The notes below the pieces were generated by a model. It searched no databases. It was not told the origin of the DNA and was given only the letters and a program-made list of their open reading frames with translations. From Beta vulgaris subsp. vulgaris (lineage: Eukaryota; Streptophyta; Magnoliopsida; Caryophyllales; Amaranthaceae), in the NCBI RefSeq assembly GCF_026745355.1, contig NC_079208.1, positions 54,573,276 to 54,637,275 of the forward strand: a stretch of 64,000 nucleotides of DNA, read 5' to 3'. Both the position numbers and the translations under genes were made by a program. Position 1 is the stretch's first letter, and the number at the start of each line of letters is the position of its first letter. Below, piece by piece: positions 34,606-44,741 of the stretch.

Positions 34606-35277
34606 AATAACACTTACTAAAAACTTTAGTCTCTAACCATTAATTACTTATTGTTAAACGCATTAAATATACACTCGTCTTCTTCCTCTTAATTGAATTG
34701 TTTTAGTAATTTTTTTTAAAAAAAGTGTTAGTCTCTGTTTTCTTTATGGATCTCTTCTCCATCTTGTATAGACTATAGTATTGAATGGAAATTGAATTCA
34801 ATGTAAATTGAATCTCTCCCACCTCCACAGCTCTACAGTTCCACTATCTTTATATTTCTAAATTTCTCTCTCTCTTACTCTTCAATTCCTATCCATACTT
34901 TAATTAAGAATTTAATACACCCCTCTTCCTTAGTCCTCTGGACTCTCTAGGCTTCTCTATATAATGAGCTTCACATGAAGTAACTATTCCCAACTCCTTT
35001 TCTTACCCAACTATAATCCATCATACCAACTATATAGTATACAGAACTGTCCTAAACCCGTCCAGTCCTGGTGTCAATCCTGGTATCCAACTATATAGTA
35101 TACAGAATTGTATACTGTATACTATATACTATATATTATATATTATATATTATATACCCAGACTCATCAGCTATTTTATTTCCAGTAAGTTTCTCTTCGT
35201 TATATATATATACTTTCTCCGTCTCTTTTTTGAGTTATTTCTAGTTTATATACAAGTATAAAATAATTTTGTAGAAG
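34606..35277 (+). promoter_or_regulatory. Promoter and 5' UTR of the GIR-like gene
   Basis: A TATA-like ctatataat at 34957-34965 would place transcription near 34990, giving a leader of about 290 bases. A block ccaactatatagtatacaga is duplicated (about 35025 and 35087), followed by a TATA-rich microsatellite to about 35155. The young LTR element ends only 677 bp before the ATG. Confidence 0.45.
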
Positions 35278-35652
35278 ATGAGTAGAAGGAATAATCGAAG
35301 GAGTGGTATGAGTAGCAGCAACAACAACAATCAAGAGCTGGATTTGAAGCTGAATTTATCAGTGTCAGCACGGCCACCAGCAACAGCAGCACCAAGGGTA
35401 ACAGAAGTAGTAAGGATGTCAACTTCTTCATCGGAAGATCAATCATCACCACCAAGATCATGTGTGTCGTCTGAAGAAAGTCTTAAATACTCAAGCAGCC
35501 CTGAAACTACTTCCATGGTTTTGGTAGGTTGTCCTAGGTGTCTTATGTATGTTATGCTTTCTGAGGCTGATCCTAAGTGTCCCAAGTGCAAGAGTACTGT
35601 TCTTCTTGATTTCCTCCGCAACAACAACCACAACCATAATCTGAGTCATTAA
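35278..35652 (+). CDS. GIR1-like: GL2-interacting repressor (GIR1/GIR2-like) EAR-motif protein
   Basis: Intronless ORF of 124 aa from ATG 35278 to TAA 35650-35652. It starts MSRRNNRRSG and carries the EAR motif LDLKLNLS (residues 21-28), which recruits TOPLESS co-repressors. A serine-rich, low-complexity middle (residues 46-80) precedes the family's diagnostic C-terminal zinc-ribbon-like block VGCPRCLMYVMLSE, then DPKCPKCKSTVLLDFL, with cysteines paired CxxC twice. This architecture matches Arabidopsis GIR1 and GIR2, which bind GLABRA2 and repress root-hair genes; the target factor here is inferred. The length is typical of the family. All cysteines and the EAR motif are intact, so it should be functional. 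Confidence 0.88.
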   Translation: MSRRNNRRSGMSSSNNNNQELDLKLNLSVSARPPATAAPRVTEVVRMSTSSSEDQSSPPRSCVSSEESLKYSSSPETTSMVLVGCPRCLMYVMLSEADPKCPKCKSTVLLDFLRNNNHNHNLSH

Positions 35653-35999
35653 AATCCTCTCTTTATATAAATATATGCGGCGTATTAGCATAGCTATTGG
35701 TAATTGGTATGGTGTCTTCTGTATCTATGTAACTGACGCGCTTTTCGAAAGAAGTGTGTCACTTATTTAGATACGGAAGGTGAAGTATTAGCTAGACTCT
35801 GTTTGATTAGTTTATCTCTTCTATTGAGACCATGTTTGGTTGCCCATAAGACGGGAATTCAGCTAAAGGTTACTTACTTCCTGATTAATTAGGCATGTAA
35901 ATCATTTTCCCGTCTTCTCTGCAACCAAATTATAATCATAATCTTTATTTTTCTTCTTCTATCTTACCCTTAATTAAATTGATGTTGTACTACTAAACT
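35653..35999 (+). other. 3' UTR and downstream of the GIR-like gene
   Basis: No coding sequence. An imperfect inverted pair gtttggttgccca/gcaaccaaat (35830-35932) may be a degraded MITE. Confidence 0.4.
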
Positions 36000-36011
36000 A
36001 CTCTAGTAGTT

Positions 36012-36195
36012 TTTTTTTAACAATCAAGGTATCCACCGCCGATAGAAGTAACTAATCCCCTCGTCCCGAATATTCCAATTAAGGGTAAAGGGCTGGTCAA
36101 GAATCTCTTTTCATTCCCAAAGATTGAGGATCGAACTCTCGACCAATTAGTTAAGGGACGAAGTGAGCGACCATTATATCAAGACCACTTGGTTT
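36012..36195 (-). mobile_element. tRNA-derived SINE
   Basis: 184 bp between perfect 12-bp duplications actctagtagtt (36000-36011 and 36196-36207). Poly-T on the left equals the minus-strand A tail. Box B gagagttcgatcctc is clear. Confidence 0.8.
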
Positions 36196-36207
36196 ACTCT
36201 AGTAGTT

Positions 36208-37160
36208 GTTTATCTTCAATTTTGCTTCTTTCTCTTTTGTTCTTCCTTTTCAATGTGGATGCAAATTGGGGTTAACCTATAACACTACTGAATCTTAATC
36301 AATACTAGTACTACATTTAATTGTCATAAATAAAAGGGTTTTTAAGTTTTGCATGAAATGAGGGTGACATAACTGCTGAGGTTTGTAAAGTCAAATTTGA
36401 TCATCTTATTTTATTTTATTTTTGTGTAATAATAGTGAAAAAAATTAAATGACACACTAATAAGTTGGAAATTATAGTTACGTGGGTGGGGCAGGGACCA
36501 TATGTAATGATCAAATGGTTTATTTACTCGGTTACTCCCTTCACTAGACACTAGTAGTAGTATTTATTTAGCAGATACAAACAGAAGCAGAATTAATTAA
36601 AAAGAAGAAAATAATGGGACACTACACGTGAATGCTTATAAATGTTTAACTAATTGTGCGTCATTGCTTAATTAATGGCGCCCAATTAGCTACAAACCAT
36701 ACTTCGGCCCGCCAATTTATTAATTATTTTCGGCATTTTATTAATCTTACTCATTTTGTAACGAATTACTAATAATATTGAATGTTTTTGCTTTCACAAT
36801 TAATAACATCAAATGTTGCTAGTAATTCGTTATGAACGGAGTACTTCATCTTAAAAGAGGCGGGAGGCCCGCGTAAATTCTCTAGATTTTAGAAGCAGTA
36901 GTACTATGTGTTTTCAGTTTACAACAGATACAATTCACTGCATGAAATGAAACCCATTAGTTGCACTTGCATCATAGAAGTAGAACTAGTAGTGTAGACT
37001 CTAGTAGCGAGGCCCAATTTATCTCAAATACTCTGCCAAATTCTACCTACTAGGCTACTAGGAAGTTGGAAATAGGAAGCTTCTAATCTGAAACTTCTAC
37101 TGTATTTGAATTTTCATTCTACAAATGTCAACCAATATTAAATTTTTTATTAAAAAGCAC
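36208..37160. other. Intergenic
   Basis: AT-rich; no gene recognised. Confidence 0.45.
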
Positions 37161-37432
37161 AAAGACGGTTTAATTATTAAAAGGGTTCTATGTAATTTAC
37201 ATAAAAGTAGGTCCATTATTAATAGATAATGGACCTACTTTATTAGTAGATGATATATCTATCAAAGTATTTAATTATAATAATGAAAGACGAAACAAAG
37301 ACGGCTTAATTATTAAAAGGGTTCTATGTAATTTACATAAAAGTAGGTCCATTATTAATAGATAATGGACCTACTTTATTAGTAGATGATATATCTATCA
37401 AAGTATTTAATTATAATAATGAAAGACGAATT
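37161..37432. repeat. Tandem duplication of a 136-bp unit containing a hairpin
   Basis: Units 37161-37296 and 37297-37432 are almost identical (aaagacggtt against aaagacggct). Each holds a perfect inverted repeat of aaagtaggtccattat and its complement. Confidence 0.85.
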
Positions 37433-37670
37433 AAATACTTTATTAGTACTTAGTAGATGATATATACAAGACGGATTAAAGTCATACATTTTCATATTTA
37501 TGTAAATATTTTTCTTTGGGGAAGAAATGATTAAGTTAGGATTACATAAGTCATGCATTAGCATTTCAATTCAATCGAAAAGAAGTTGCAATATTTGAAG
37601 ATATATTGAAGGTAGATTAAAGTCTAAAGTCTAAATGAAAGCACATAATTATGAGAGTGCAAAGAAGTTT

Positions 37671-37687
37671 TTGAGAAAGAACTAGTT
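37671..37687. repeat. Target-site duplication of the intact LINE (left copy)
   Basis: ttgagaaagaactagtt, identical to 44143-44159. Confidence 0.9.
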
Positions 37688-37853
37688 TTTTTTTTTTGAT
37701 AATTTTATCCATTGATTTAATTCCATAAAGGCCCATGGGCTACAGTTTTACAAAGCCAATTCTAAAAACTCATTTGACACAGAGTCTCAAAATTGGCGCC
37801 AACAGGCAGCAGTACATACAGCCAATCCATTCTTCTAATTGCACCTATGTAAG

Positions 37854-40800
37854 CTACATCCAAGCCAAAAACTCATCATCTCTAACCAGACCTTGTTTTG
37901 CCAGAGAGTCGGCAACCATGTTAGAGCTACGGCCCTTGTGAATAATACTAATTCCCAAACTCGATCTTCTTGCATTTCGGATATAGTTGAGTTGGAAATT
38001 TAAATTCCAAGGCCCCCCATGATCTTCGTTACTCCATTTCACCGCATTTGAGGAGTCGGACTCAATTATTAGACTCGAGTTTCTCATGTTATCATATGCC
38101 ATTGAGATCTGGATCGCTCTAAAGATGGCAAAAACTTCAGCTGAGTTGATTTCAATTCGAGGGACGGGGCTCGAAAACATACACATGAAATGCCCTTGAT
38201 TGTTTCGTAGTACACCACCAATTGCCGACACAGGATGAATGGGGCTTACCGATGCATCCACATTCCATTTGAGGGAGAGAGGGGGTGGAGGAGACCAAAA
38301 CCTTTCTGATATTGGGGAGATAATTGCGGTGGAGGCTCGAGGTTCAGCCCATGCAAGAGCCTTCGGGTTTCTGATAATGTCTTCACATGAGTATGGAAAT
38401 GGGGTGCCCCACCCTTTTATCCACCAGCTAAGTCTTGTGAGGATTAGATCCTGGGTTTGTTGGATAGAGCATGCCACATTTCTGAAAATTCTGGAGTTCC
38501 TCTCCTTCCATATCGACCAGATTATTATCGAGAAAATCGCTCTCCATACTTTTTTAAGGAAAGGAGGGGCACCCGTGATCTCCCATTGTTCAAAGGCTTC
38601 GCATAATCGACTAGGCGCTACCCAGCTCATCCCCCAAGTCTCGAGCCACCAACACCATAATTTCCTTGCAAATTCACATTGCAACAAGAGATGGTCCGCA
38701 TTTTCTTCGGATTCACCGCATAGAACACAAGTCACTTCATCATGTGTGAGAATATTCATCCTTGCTAGTTTCACTTTGGTGTTTATTTTCCCGAGTAAAG
38801 CCAGCCAAGTAAACAATTCGATCCGTGGGGGGATGAGACCCTTCCAAATCCTCTTCCAGTTGATGAGTTGGTTGTGATGAGTAGCAGCTGCTTTTGCAAG
38901 TTCAGTGCTAAGGGAATTAACGGTGAAGTCCCCAGATTTTGAGAGGGTCCATGAGTAGGAGTCATCGGATACCGTTGAGGGGTGGGCAGTGTCTAGTAGC
39001 TTTTTTAGCGCCACCCATTCCTCTGAGTCTCTTGGTCGGAAAGCTCTGCGCCATGTCAAATCCCATTCCCATGATGTATCTCGCCATTCTCCGCAAGAGG
39101 AAATTCTCGCCCCAGGGTCTGAGGCAATAGAGTAGAGCCGAGGGAATTTGTTTTTCAGAGGGGTGCTGCCGAGCCACTGGTCGTGCCAGAATAGAGCCTT
39201 TAATCCGTTCCCCAATCTTCTTAAAATATTTGTTTTTAACAGTCGGCATGTATCGTGGTTTTTAAGTATGATTGCGCATATATTCCTCCATGGCCCAGCC
39301 TTTGTCGGAATGGCAAGTTCGTGGAGGAGTGGTTGGTTAGAGTAGTTGTATTTTTCGGTAACTACTTTACACCAAAGGGCTTGAGGTTCATGGAGGAGTC
39401 TCCACATCCACTTGAAGAGAAGGGAGAGGTTACGGTGGAATAAATTCCCACACCCGAGGCCTCCCAGATTTTTCGGGAGCTCTAGCAAGTCCCACGCCGC
39501 AAGAGCCATGAAGGAGTTCTTCGAGTTCCCGCACCATAGAAATTTTCGCTGCAATTTGTTTATCCTGTCAAGAACCCCTTTCGGGGTCGGGAATAGCGAC
39601 ATATAGTACATTGGGAGACTTGAGATCGATGCTTTTATGAGTGTCAATCTTCCCGCAAGGGATAGTAGGCTTCCTTTCCATGTTGATAGTTTTTTTTCAA
39701 TCCTTTTAATGATGGGCTCCCATAGAGAAAGCCTTGATATGTTACCCCCAATAGGGAGTCCCAAATAGGTGATGGGGAATCCACCCACTTTGCATAGTAA
39801 AGAATTGGCGGCCATTTGAAGCCATGGTTCCTCCGTATGAATACCATGTATAGAACTTTTATGAAAGTTCACTTTCAACCCGGAGGCCAGTTGAAATAAT
39901 ATGAGAGTTTTCTTGATGTTGAGCAGGTATCCAATGTTGGGTGGACAAAAGATTACAGTATCGTCCGCGTACTGAAGATGAGTCAGAGATGTGCCTCCTC
40001 GAGATATTTTGACTCCCTCCCATAGCCCCAGATTCTCGGCTTTTTGAATAACAAGACTTAGAGTCTCAACAATCAGATCGAAAAGAAAGGGAGAGAGGGG
40101 GTCCCCCTGTCGAAGGCCTCTATGTAATTTGAAAGGCACAGTGGGTGATCCATTGACTAAGATTGATGCAGCCGCACTCCTGATACATGACATAATCCAT
40201 GATCGCCATTGAGAAGGAAAGTCCATTTGAATCAAAATCCACTCCAAAAAATTCCATGCCACACTATCGAAGGCCTTGTGAAAGTCCAGCTTCAAAATTG
40301 TTGATTTTATCTTTTCCCGCTTGCAAGTCTCAATGAGTTCCCCCGCCACAAGGGCACCATCTAAAATTTGTCGCCCCGCAATGAATGCCGATTGGTATGG
40401 ACCGATGAGGGAGTCCATAACTTTTTGTAGCCTACGAGCCAGAATCTTTGCTATTATCTTGTACAGACAGCCCACCATACTTATGGGCCTATAATCCTTT
40501 AAACCATCCGGGTTTTCACACTTTGCAATAAGGGCGATGAAGGCGACATTTGAACCTTTTGGAAGTCTGCTTGAGTGCCAAAACTCCTCGACATAGCCAT
40601 AGACATCTTCCTTTATCACCTCCCATGCTTCTTTGATAAATCTAAAATTATAGCCATCCGGCCCTGGGGCCTTTTGAGAATTGCAGGATTGCACAGCCTC
40701 ATCAATTTCCAACTGGGAGAATTTTCCAACAAGAGAATTCGCCTGATCAGGAGAAAGTTTTTTGAAGTTCAACCCCTCAAATATCGGTCTGCAGGTGAAC

Positions 40801-42002
40801 TCTTCTTGAAAGATGTTTGAGAAGAAAGAAACTGCTTCTGCCTGTATACCTGTGGGGTCATCAATAAACACACCGTTAGAAATTAAGGAGGTTATGGTAT
40901 TTTTCCTTCTTCGGACCGAGGCCAGGGTGTGGAAATATTTGGTATTCCGGTCCCCTTCCTTTATCCATTGGGCCCTGGAGTTTTGGGCCCAATAGGTTTC
41001 CTTCCTCTTCATCCATTCCCACAAATCATGCTGGGCAGACCTTCTTTCACTTATTTCTGAATCAGTGAGGTCTCTTGTGTTGGCGATTTGGTCGATTTCA
41101 TGGATTGTGTTTTCTAGGGAGGATATTTTATGATCAATGAGGCCAAATTCCTCTCTGTTCCATACTTTCAATCTTTCTTTGATTATGCGCAGCTTTTCAT
41201 TCAAATCGCTTTGAGGGAACTCTCTCCATGTTTCCTTGATGATTTGCATACAACCCGGATGTGATAGCCAGCAATTTTGAAATCTAAAGGGCCTTGGTCC
41301 CCAGTTCGTATCCTTGGATAAGACAAGTAGTGGGCAGTGATCGGAGACGCTTCGTTTTTGAATTGAGACTTGAAGGGCTGGTAGGGTCGTGATCCAATCC
41401 GGGTTTACTAGCAGGCGGTCCAGCTTGCTCTTTTCTTGCCCTCGAAACCAAGTATACCATCCATCCTTTGCTGGGATTTCAGTTAAGTGTACATTTTCAA
41501 TGAATTCCTGAAACTCCTTTACACCAGATTGAGATAAGCGATTGCTGCCTCTTTCAGTGGGCCCCAACACCTCATTGAAATCACCAATGAGTAGACACGG
41601 ACATGACGTATTTAGGCAGAATTCGGTGAGAGATTCCCAGACCAGTGATCTTTTCTCCTTGTCACAGGGATTATAGATATTAATTAAACAACCTCTGAAT
41701 TTCAGTGAGGGGAAAAGGCCAGAGATTGCAATCCAGTTTTCCTCAATTCTATATGTCTCCATCATGAAAAAAGCTTCCTCCCAAAGGGAGATGAGGCCCC
41801 CAGAGTTTCCCACCGAGGGTGAAAACAGGTGTGCTACATTGTCTATATTCCACAAAGCCTTGATGAGTCTAGGATTGGTTTCCTCTATTTTTGTTTCTTG
41901 AATGAAAATGAAGTTTGGGTTATGTGAGGCAGACATCTTTTTCAGGGCTCGTTTTTTTATTCTGGCATTGAGTCCTCTTATGTTCCAAGAAATGATTTTC
42001 AT
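37854..42002 (-). CDS. LINE ORF2: endonuclease, reverse transcriptase, RNase H
   Basis: 1382 codons without interruption. The N-terminal apurinic-like endonuclease (about 1-235) shows SWNIRGL, FIQETKIEE, LIGDFNEVL and SVSDHCPLL, all catalytic positions present. The reverse transcriptase (about 430-760) shows LKDYRPIS, LKLDFHKAFDSV, GLRQGDPLSPFLF and QYADDTVIF (YADD near residue 678). A zf-RVT segment follows, with CVLCGESEENADHLLLQC near 1094. The C-terminal RNase H (about 1245-1375) has the D-E-D-D set in NVDAS, EINSAEVFAI, IESDSSNAV and MVADSLAKQG. It should nick target DNA, prime on the nick and copy LINE RNA, and could also mobilise SINEs. The stop lies 166 bases from the insertion edge. 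Confidence 0.93.
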   Translation of the reverse strand: MKIISWNIRGLNARIKKRALKKMSASHNPNFIFIQETKIEETNPRLIKALWNIDNVAHLFSPSVGNSGGLISLWEEAFFMMETYRIEENWIAISGLFPSLKFRGCLINIYNPCDKEKRSLVWESLTEFCLNTSCPCLLIGDFNEVLGPTERGSNRLSQSGVKEFQEFIENVHLTEIPAKDGWYTWFRGQEKSKLDRLLVNPDWITTLPALQVSIQKRSVSDHCPLLVLSKDTNWGPRPFRFQNCWLSHPGCMQIIKETWREFPQSDLNEKLRIIKERLKVWNREEFGLIDHKISSLENTIHEIDQIANTRDLTDSEISERRSAQHDLWEWMKRKETYWAQNSRAQWIKEGDRNTKYFHTLASVRRRKNTITSLISNGVFIDDPTGIQAEAVSFFSNIFQEEFTCRPIFEGLNFKKLSPDQANSLVGKFSQLEIDEAVQSCNSQKAPGPDGYNFRFIKEAWEVIKEDVYGYVEEFWHSSRLPKGSNVAFIALIAKCENPDGLKDYRPISMVGCLYKIIAKILARRLQKVMDSLIGPYQSAFIAGRQILDGALVAGELIETCKREKIKSTILKLDFHKAFDSVAWNFLEWILIQMDFPSQWRSWIMSCIRSAAASILVNGSPTVPFKLHRGLRQGDPLSPFLFDLIVETLSLVIQKAENLGLWEGVKISRGGTSLTHLQYADDTVIFCPPNIGYLLNIKKTLILFQLASGLKVNFHKSSIHGIHTEEPWLQMAANSLLCKVGGFPITYLGLPIGGNISRLSLWEPIIKRIEKKLSTWKGSLLSLAGRLTLIKASISSLPMYYMSLFPTPKGVLDRINKLQRKFLWCGNSKNSFMALAAWDLLELPKNLGGLGCGNLFHRNLSLLFKWMWRLLHEPQALWCKVVTEKYNYSNQPLLHELAIPTKAGPWRNICAIILKNHDTCRLLKTNILRRLGNGLKALFWHDQWLGSTPLKNKFPRLYSIASDPGARISSCGEWRDTSWEWDLTWRRAFRPRDSEEWVALKKLLDTAHPSTVSDDSYSWTLSKSGDFTVNSLSTELAKAAATHHNQLINWKRIWKGLIPPRIELFTWLALLGKINTKVKLARMNILTHDEVTCVLCGESEENADHLLLQCEFARKLWCWWLETWGMSWVAPSRLCEAFEQWEITGAPPFLKKVWRAIFSIIIWSIWKERNSRIFRNVACSIQQTQDLILTRLSWWIKGWGTPFPYSCEDIIRNPKALAWAEPRASTAIISPISERFWSPPPPLSLKWNVDASVSPIHPVSAIGGVLRNNQGHFMCMFSSPVPRIEINSAEVFAIFRAIQISMAYDNMRNSSLIIESDSSNAVKWSNEDHGGPWNLNFQLNYIRNARRSSLGISIIHKGRSSNMVADSLAKQGLVRDDEFLAWM

Positions 42003-42039
42003 TTAAATTGATGGTTTTGGGTGAATTGTGTAGAAAGAC

Positions 42040-44097
42040 TTACTTGTGGTTATTGGACCACTCTTGGAATTGCCCATTGAGGATGGCCTGAATCCGGGAT
42101 CGCAGTTCAGATCTTGGTCCACTGAACGAAAGGCCCAAAAGGCCCGCCATCTCAACTATATCTTCCACACTGACTGACCCCATGGAGAACCGGGTTTGGT
42201 TAGTTACTTCATTTGCTTGGTCTATGACAGCACTCATCATTAGCTTTCTTTTTTTTTCCAACTTTTTCTTTCTTCTTCTTAGTTGTGCTATTTTTATTTG
42301 GGAGGGTATAGTATCTTCGAAACCAGGTGGAAAGAGAGGCCCCGATCCTGAAGATGAACCCAATGACCCTGATGATGTAGAGGAGGTTTTGGGCTGTCGT
42401 TGGAGCGGCCCAAATTTATTTGATAATGGAAGGGAAGAGTTTCCTTTGGGTAGGGAGGAAGTGGGCTTGGGAAGGTCTTGTGTGGAGGTAATAGGGAAAT
42501 TGTGTTTAGGTTCGTGGGTTTTCATTATGAGGAGGGGTTTCCTAGGCCCATTACAAGGCCCATTTTGAGAGGGTGGAGAAGATTGTGGGGAGGGTAGTGA
42601 TGTGTCCTTTGATGGACTGATTTGATTTTCATAGGGCAATGGGTTAATGTGATGGGAAGTGTGGCTCATTAAAGGCTCATTAAAAGGCGGCTCTAGGGAA
42701 TCGCAATGGTTTGTGTTTTTGTCAGGTTGTGGTTTACCCATGCAATCATTGCTAAGAGGTGGCTGTTCCTCTGCATGTGGGGTGATTGGACTTTTGAGCT
42801 CGGATTTGTTTTCATCAGTTCGTGACAGAGAATGTTCAGGGATTGGATTGGTTGTTGGTTTGGATTGATCAGCTTTGTTTACTGACTTTTTGGTTGCAAG
42901 TGACACATTCCATTGACTCTTATATTCCGATACGAAAACTGGGAATTCCATGTCATCAATCTCCAATGATATTTTCCCATTGATTTCAAACATACAGTCT
43001 GAGATTATCAGTACTTGTGCACGATCAAGATTGTTGTAGTTTACTGAGATTACACGCCCAAAGATGCACCCAATGTTATAAAAGTTTTCATAGCTCCAAG
43101 CACTTAATGGGACCCCATAGATATTAAGCCAGGTCTCTCTCCATAAGGCTGATGTTTGGTCATTAACATCTTGGATAGAGACAAACCATTGGTCCAACCA
43201 TTTGCTTTCGACCATGGCTTTCTTATCTTCATTAGAGACGAAGGTGATAAGGTGGAGCATACCCCCCATAGTTTTTATTGAGAGATTGTTGACACCTTCT
43301 GTCAGAATCATGTCCATGAGCAATTCAGATGATTGAGGGGACGCTGCTACTGCCACTACACTTCTGTGCATCATTTCTTCATTTTCATCACATTTCTTAC
43401 CTTTTATTGCTGCCACATAGTCTCCTTCAAGATCAATGGCCCCCAATGTGCTCCTTATTTTCTCAGTGTCATCACCAAGGGCCCGGGAGTGCATAATTCT
43501 GTGGGAAGAGGGATGGGGGAAAGTAAGGGTCGTAGTTTTTGGTGAGGGTGGTTTATTATAGGGTGGGGTATGATGAATGGGGTGATGTTGAGGGTGTGTT
43601 TGACCGGGTTGTGGGGAGGTGACTTCTTTGTAGGTTCTTGAATCACGTTTCGCGTCTCGCTTTGGTGGCAGTTGTTTTCTGGGTGGTGGTCTGGTGCTTG
43701 GTGGAGGGGGGAGGTGATAGGTTGGGTCCAGGCTTTTCGGTGGGAGACTTTTATCAAACTTTGCAGGATACACCGTGATTTGATGGTCTCCCAGTTTTTT
43801 GCCATTTTCATCACGGATTGCAGTAGGGAGGGATTGTGGGAATTTAAATTTGACAAAGGCACACTTGTGGTTTGAGTTTTCTTTAATCATGGGGATATAT
43901 ATGAATTCAATGAATCCATGGGTCTTGAATATTTTCCCAATTTCTGAACTGGTCATGGATAGGGGAAGGAAGTTTACGAAGCAGGTATGGAGGGCATGAG
44001 CTTGATGGGGTTTAGGTTTTCGCTTTACGACCATCTGCCATTGATGAGCTTGGTTTCTCTCTCTAGGAATCTCGCTTTTCCTCTCTCTCTCTCTCAT
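42040..44097 (-). CDS. LINE ORF1: RNA-binding protein with RRM
   Basis: 685 codons. After a basic start (MRERERKSEI) residues about 37-114 form an RRM: RNP2-like CFVNFL and RNP1-like KCAFVKFK. A proline-rich linker (115-200) follows. Residues about 225-395 resemble the DUF4283-type domain of plant retroelement proteins (WLNIYGVPLSAWSYENFYNI, then FGRVISV). A long Ser/Pro-rich, low-complexity stretch ends with LFPPGFEDTIP and a basic KRRKKKLEKK-like segment. The likely role is binding LINE RNA into a ribonucleoprotein. No CCHC knuckle was seen. The decayed LINE at 51 kb keeps the equivalent PPxFE and basic C-terminal segment. Confidence 0.88.
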   Translation of the reverse strand: MRERERKSEIPRERNQAHQWQMVVKRKPKPHQAHALHTCFVNFLPLSMTSSEIGKIFKTHGFIEFIYIPMIKENSNHKCAFVKFKFPQSLPTAIRDENGKKLGDHQITVYPAKFDKSLPPKSLDPTYHLPPPPSTRPPPRKQLPPKRDAKRDSRTYKEVTSPQPGQTHPQHHPIHHTPPYNKPPSPKTTTLTFPHPSSHRIMHSRALGDDTEKIRSTLGAIDLEGDYVAAIKGKKCDENEEMMHRSVVAVAASPQSSELLMDMILTEGVNNLSIKTMGGMLHLITFVSNEDKKAMVESKWLDQWFVSIQDVNDQTSALWRETWLNIYGVPLSAWSYENFYNIGCIFGRVISVNYNNLDRAQVLIISDCMFEINGKISLEIDDMEFPVFVSEYKSQWNVSLATKKSVNKADQSKPTTNPIPEHSLSRTDENKSELKSPITPHAEEQPPLSNDCMGKPQPDKNTNHCDSLEPPFNEPLMSHTSHHINPLPYENQISPSKDTSLPSPQSSPPSQNGPCNGPRKPLLIMKTHEPKHNFPITSTQDLPKPTSSLPKGNSSLPLSNKFGPLQRQPKTSSTSSGSLGSSSGSGPLFPPGFEDTIPSQIKIAQLRRRKKKLEKKRKLMMSAVIDQANEVTNQTRFSMGSVSVEDIVEMAGLLGLSFSGPRSELRSRIQAILNGQFQEWSNNHK

Positions 44098-44142
44098 CTT
44101 TTTTCTTTATTTTCTCTAAGAAATGTATTTGTCTACATGCTC

Positions 44143-44159
44143 TTGAGAAAGAACTAGTT
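44143..44159. repeat. Target-site duplication of the intact LINE (right copy)
   Basis: ttgagaaagaactagtt, identical to 37671-37687. Confidence 0.9.
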
Positions 44160-44183
44160 GAGCCAACAATTGCTCATAATTAT

Positions 44184-44184
<1 letters not shown>

Positions 44185-44268
<84 letters not shown>

Positions 44269-44304
44269 CATGAGAGTGTGAGCCAACAATTTCTCTCTCT
44301 CTCA

Positions 44305-44345
<41 letters not shown>
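44185..44345. repeat. 81-base A tract and 39-base T tract
   Basis: A run 44185-44265 follows cataattatc; T run 44307-44345 follows a (TC)n tract. A phrase gagccaacaatt occurs before each. Confidence 0.9.
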
Positions 44346-44346
<1 letters not shown>

Positions 44347-44489
44347 TTAATTTGTTTGTTGGATTTAATTGAAAGTGTGAGCCTGTGTGACAGAAGCAAA
44401 TGAAAGCATTAGGTAAGAAATTATTCTACAAGCACCTGAGACTCTGAGAGGCTGAGAAAATCACAGTACATAAAGCATGAGCAATTGTT

Positions 44490-44563
<74 letters not shown>

Positions 44564-44741
44564 ACAATTGCTCATAATTATCAAAAAAAAAAAAGTCAAC
44601 AATTGCTCATGCTTTATGTACTGTGATTTTCTCAGCCTCTCAGAGTCTCAGGTGCTTGTAGAATAATTTCTTACCTAATGCTTTCATTTGCTTCTGTCAC
44701 ACAGGCTCACACTTTCAATTAAATCCAACAAACAAATTAAC
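44346..44741. repeat. 147-bp-arm inverted repeat (foldback)
   Basis: 44346-44492 and 44595-44741 are exact reverse complements as far as I could read. The 102-bp spacer is a 70-base T run (44493-44562), a short phrase gacaattgctcataattatc, and 12 A. T runs and A runs flank the outside (44307-44345 and 44742-44759), so the symmetry continues into them. Confidence 0.9.

Larger units (their letters stand above)
37688..44142 (-). mobile_element. Full-length plant L1-type LINE (RRM/BNR subclade)
   Basis: A 6.46 kb element between perfect 17-bp duplications. On the minus strand: a 45-base 5' UTR, ORF1 (44097-42040), a 37-base gap, ORF2 (42002-37854), a short 3' UTR and a poly-A tail of about ten bases after ttatc (T run at about 37688-37697). 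Both ORFs are uninterrupted. An RRM domain in ORF1 in place of a zinc-knuckle-only protein places it in the plant L1 subclade known as BNR. Intactness, the perfect duplication and full length suggest recent activity. Confidence 0.93.

Noticed and set aside
38239..38877. 212-codon plus-strand frame within the LINE
   Set aside because: It is the antisense shadow of ORF2 (RNase H and zf-RVT region); the peptide has no domain.
42182..42568. 128-codon plus-strand frame opposite LINE ORF1
   Set aside because: Antisense shadow of the low-complexity ORF1 C-terminus.
37688..44142. Inserted pararetrovirus
   Set aside because: Coding order, LINE-type YADD RT with an upstream endonuclease, poly-A tail and target duplication identify a LINE; no coat or movement protein.
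44154..44403. Poly-Lys/poly-Phe frames of 81 codons
   Set aside because: Translations of homopolymer A and T tracts.
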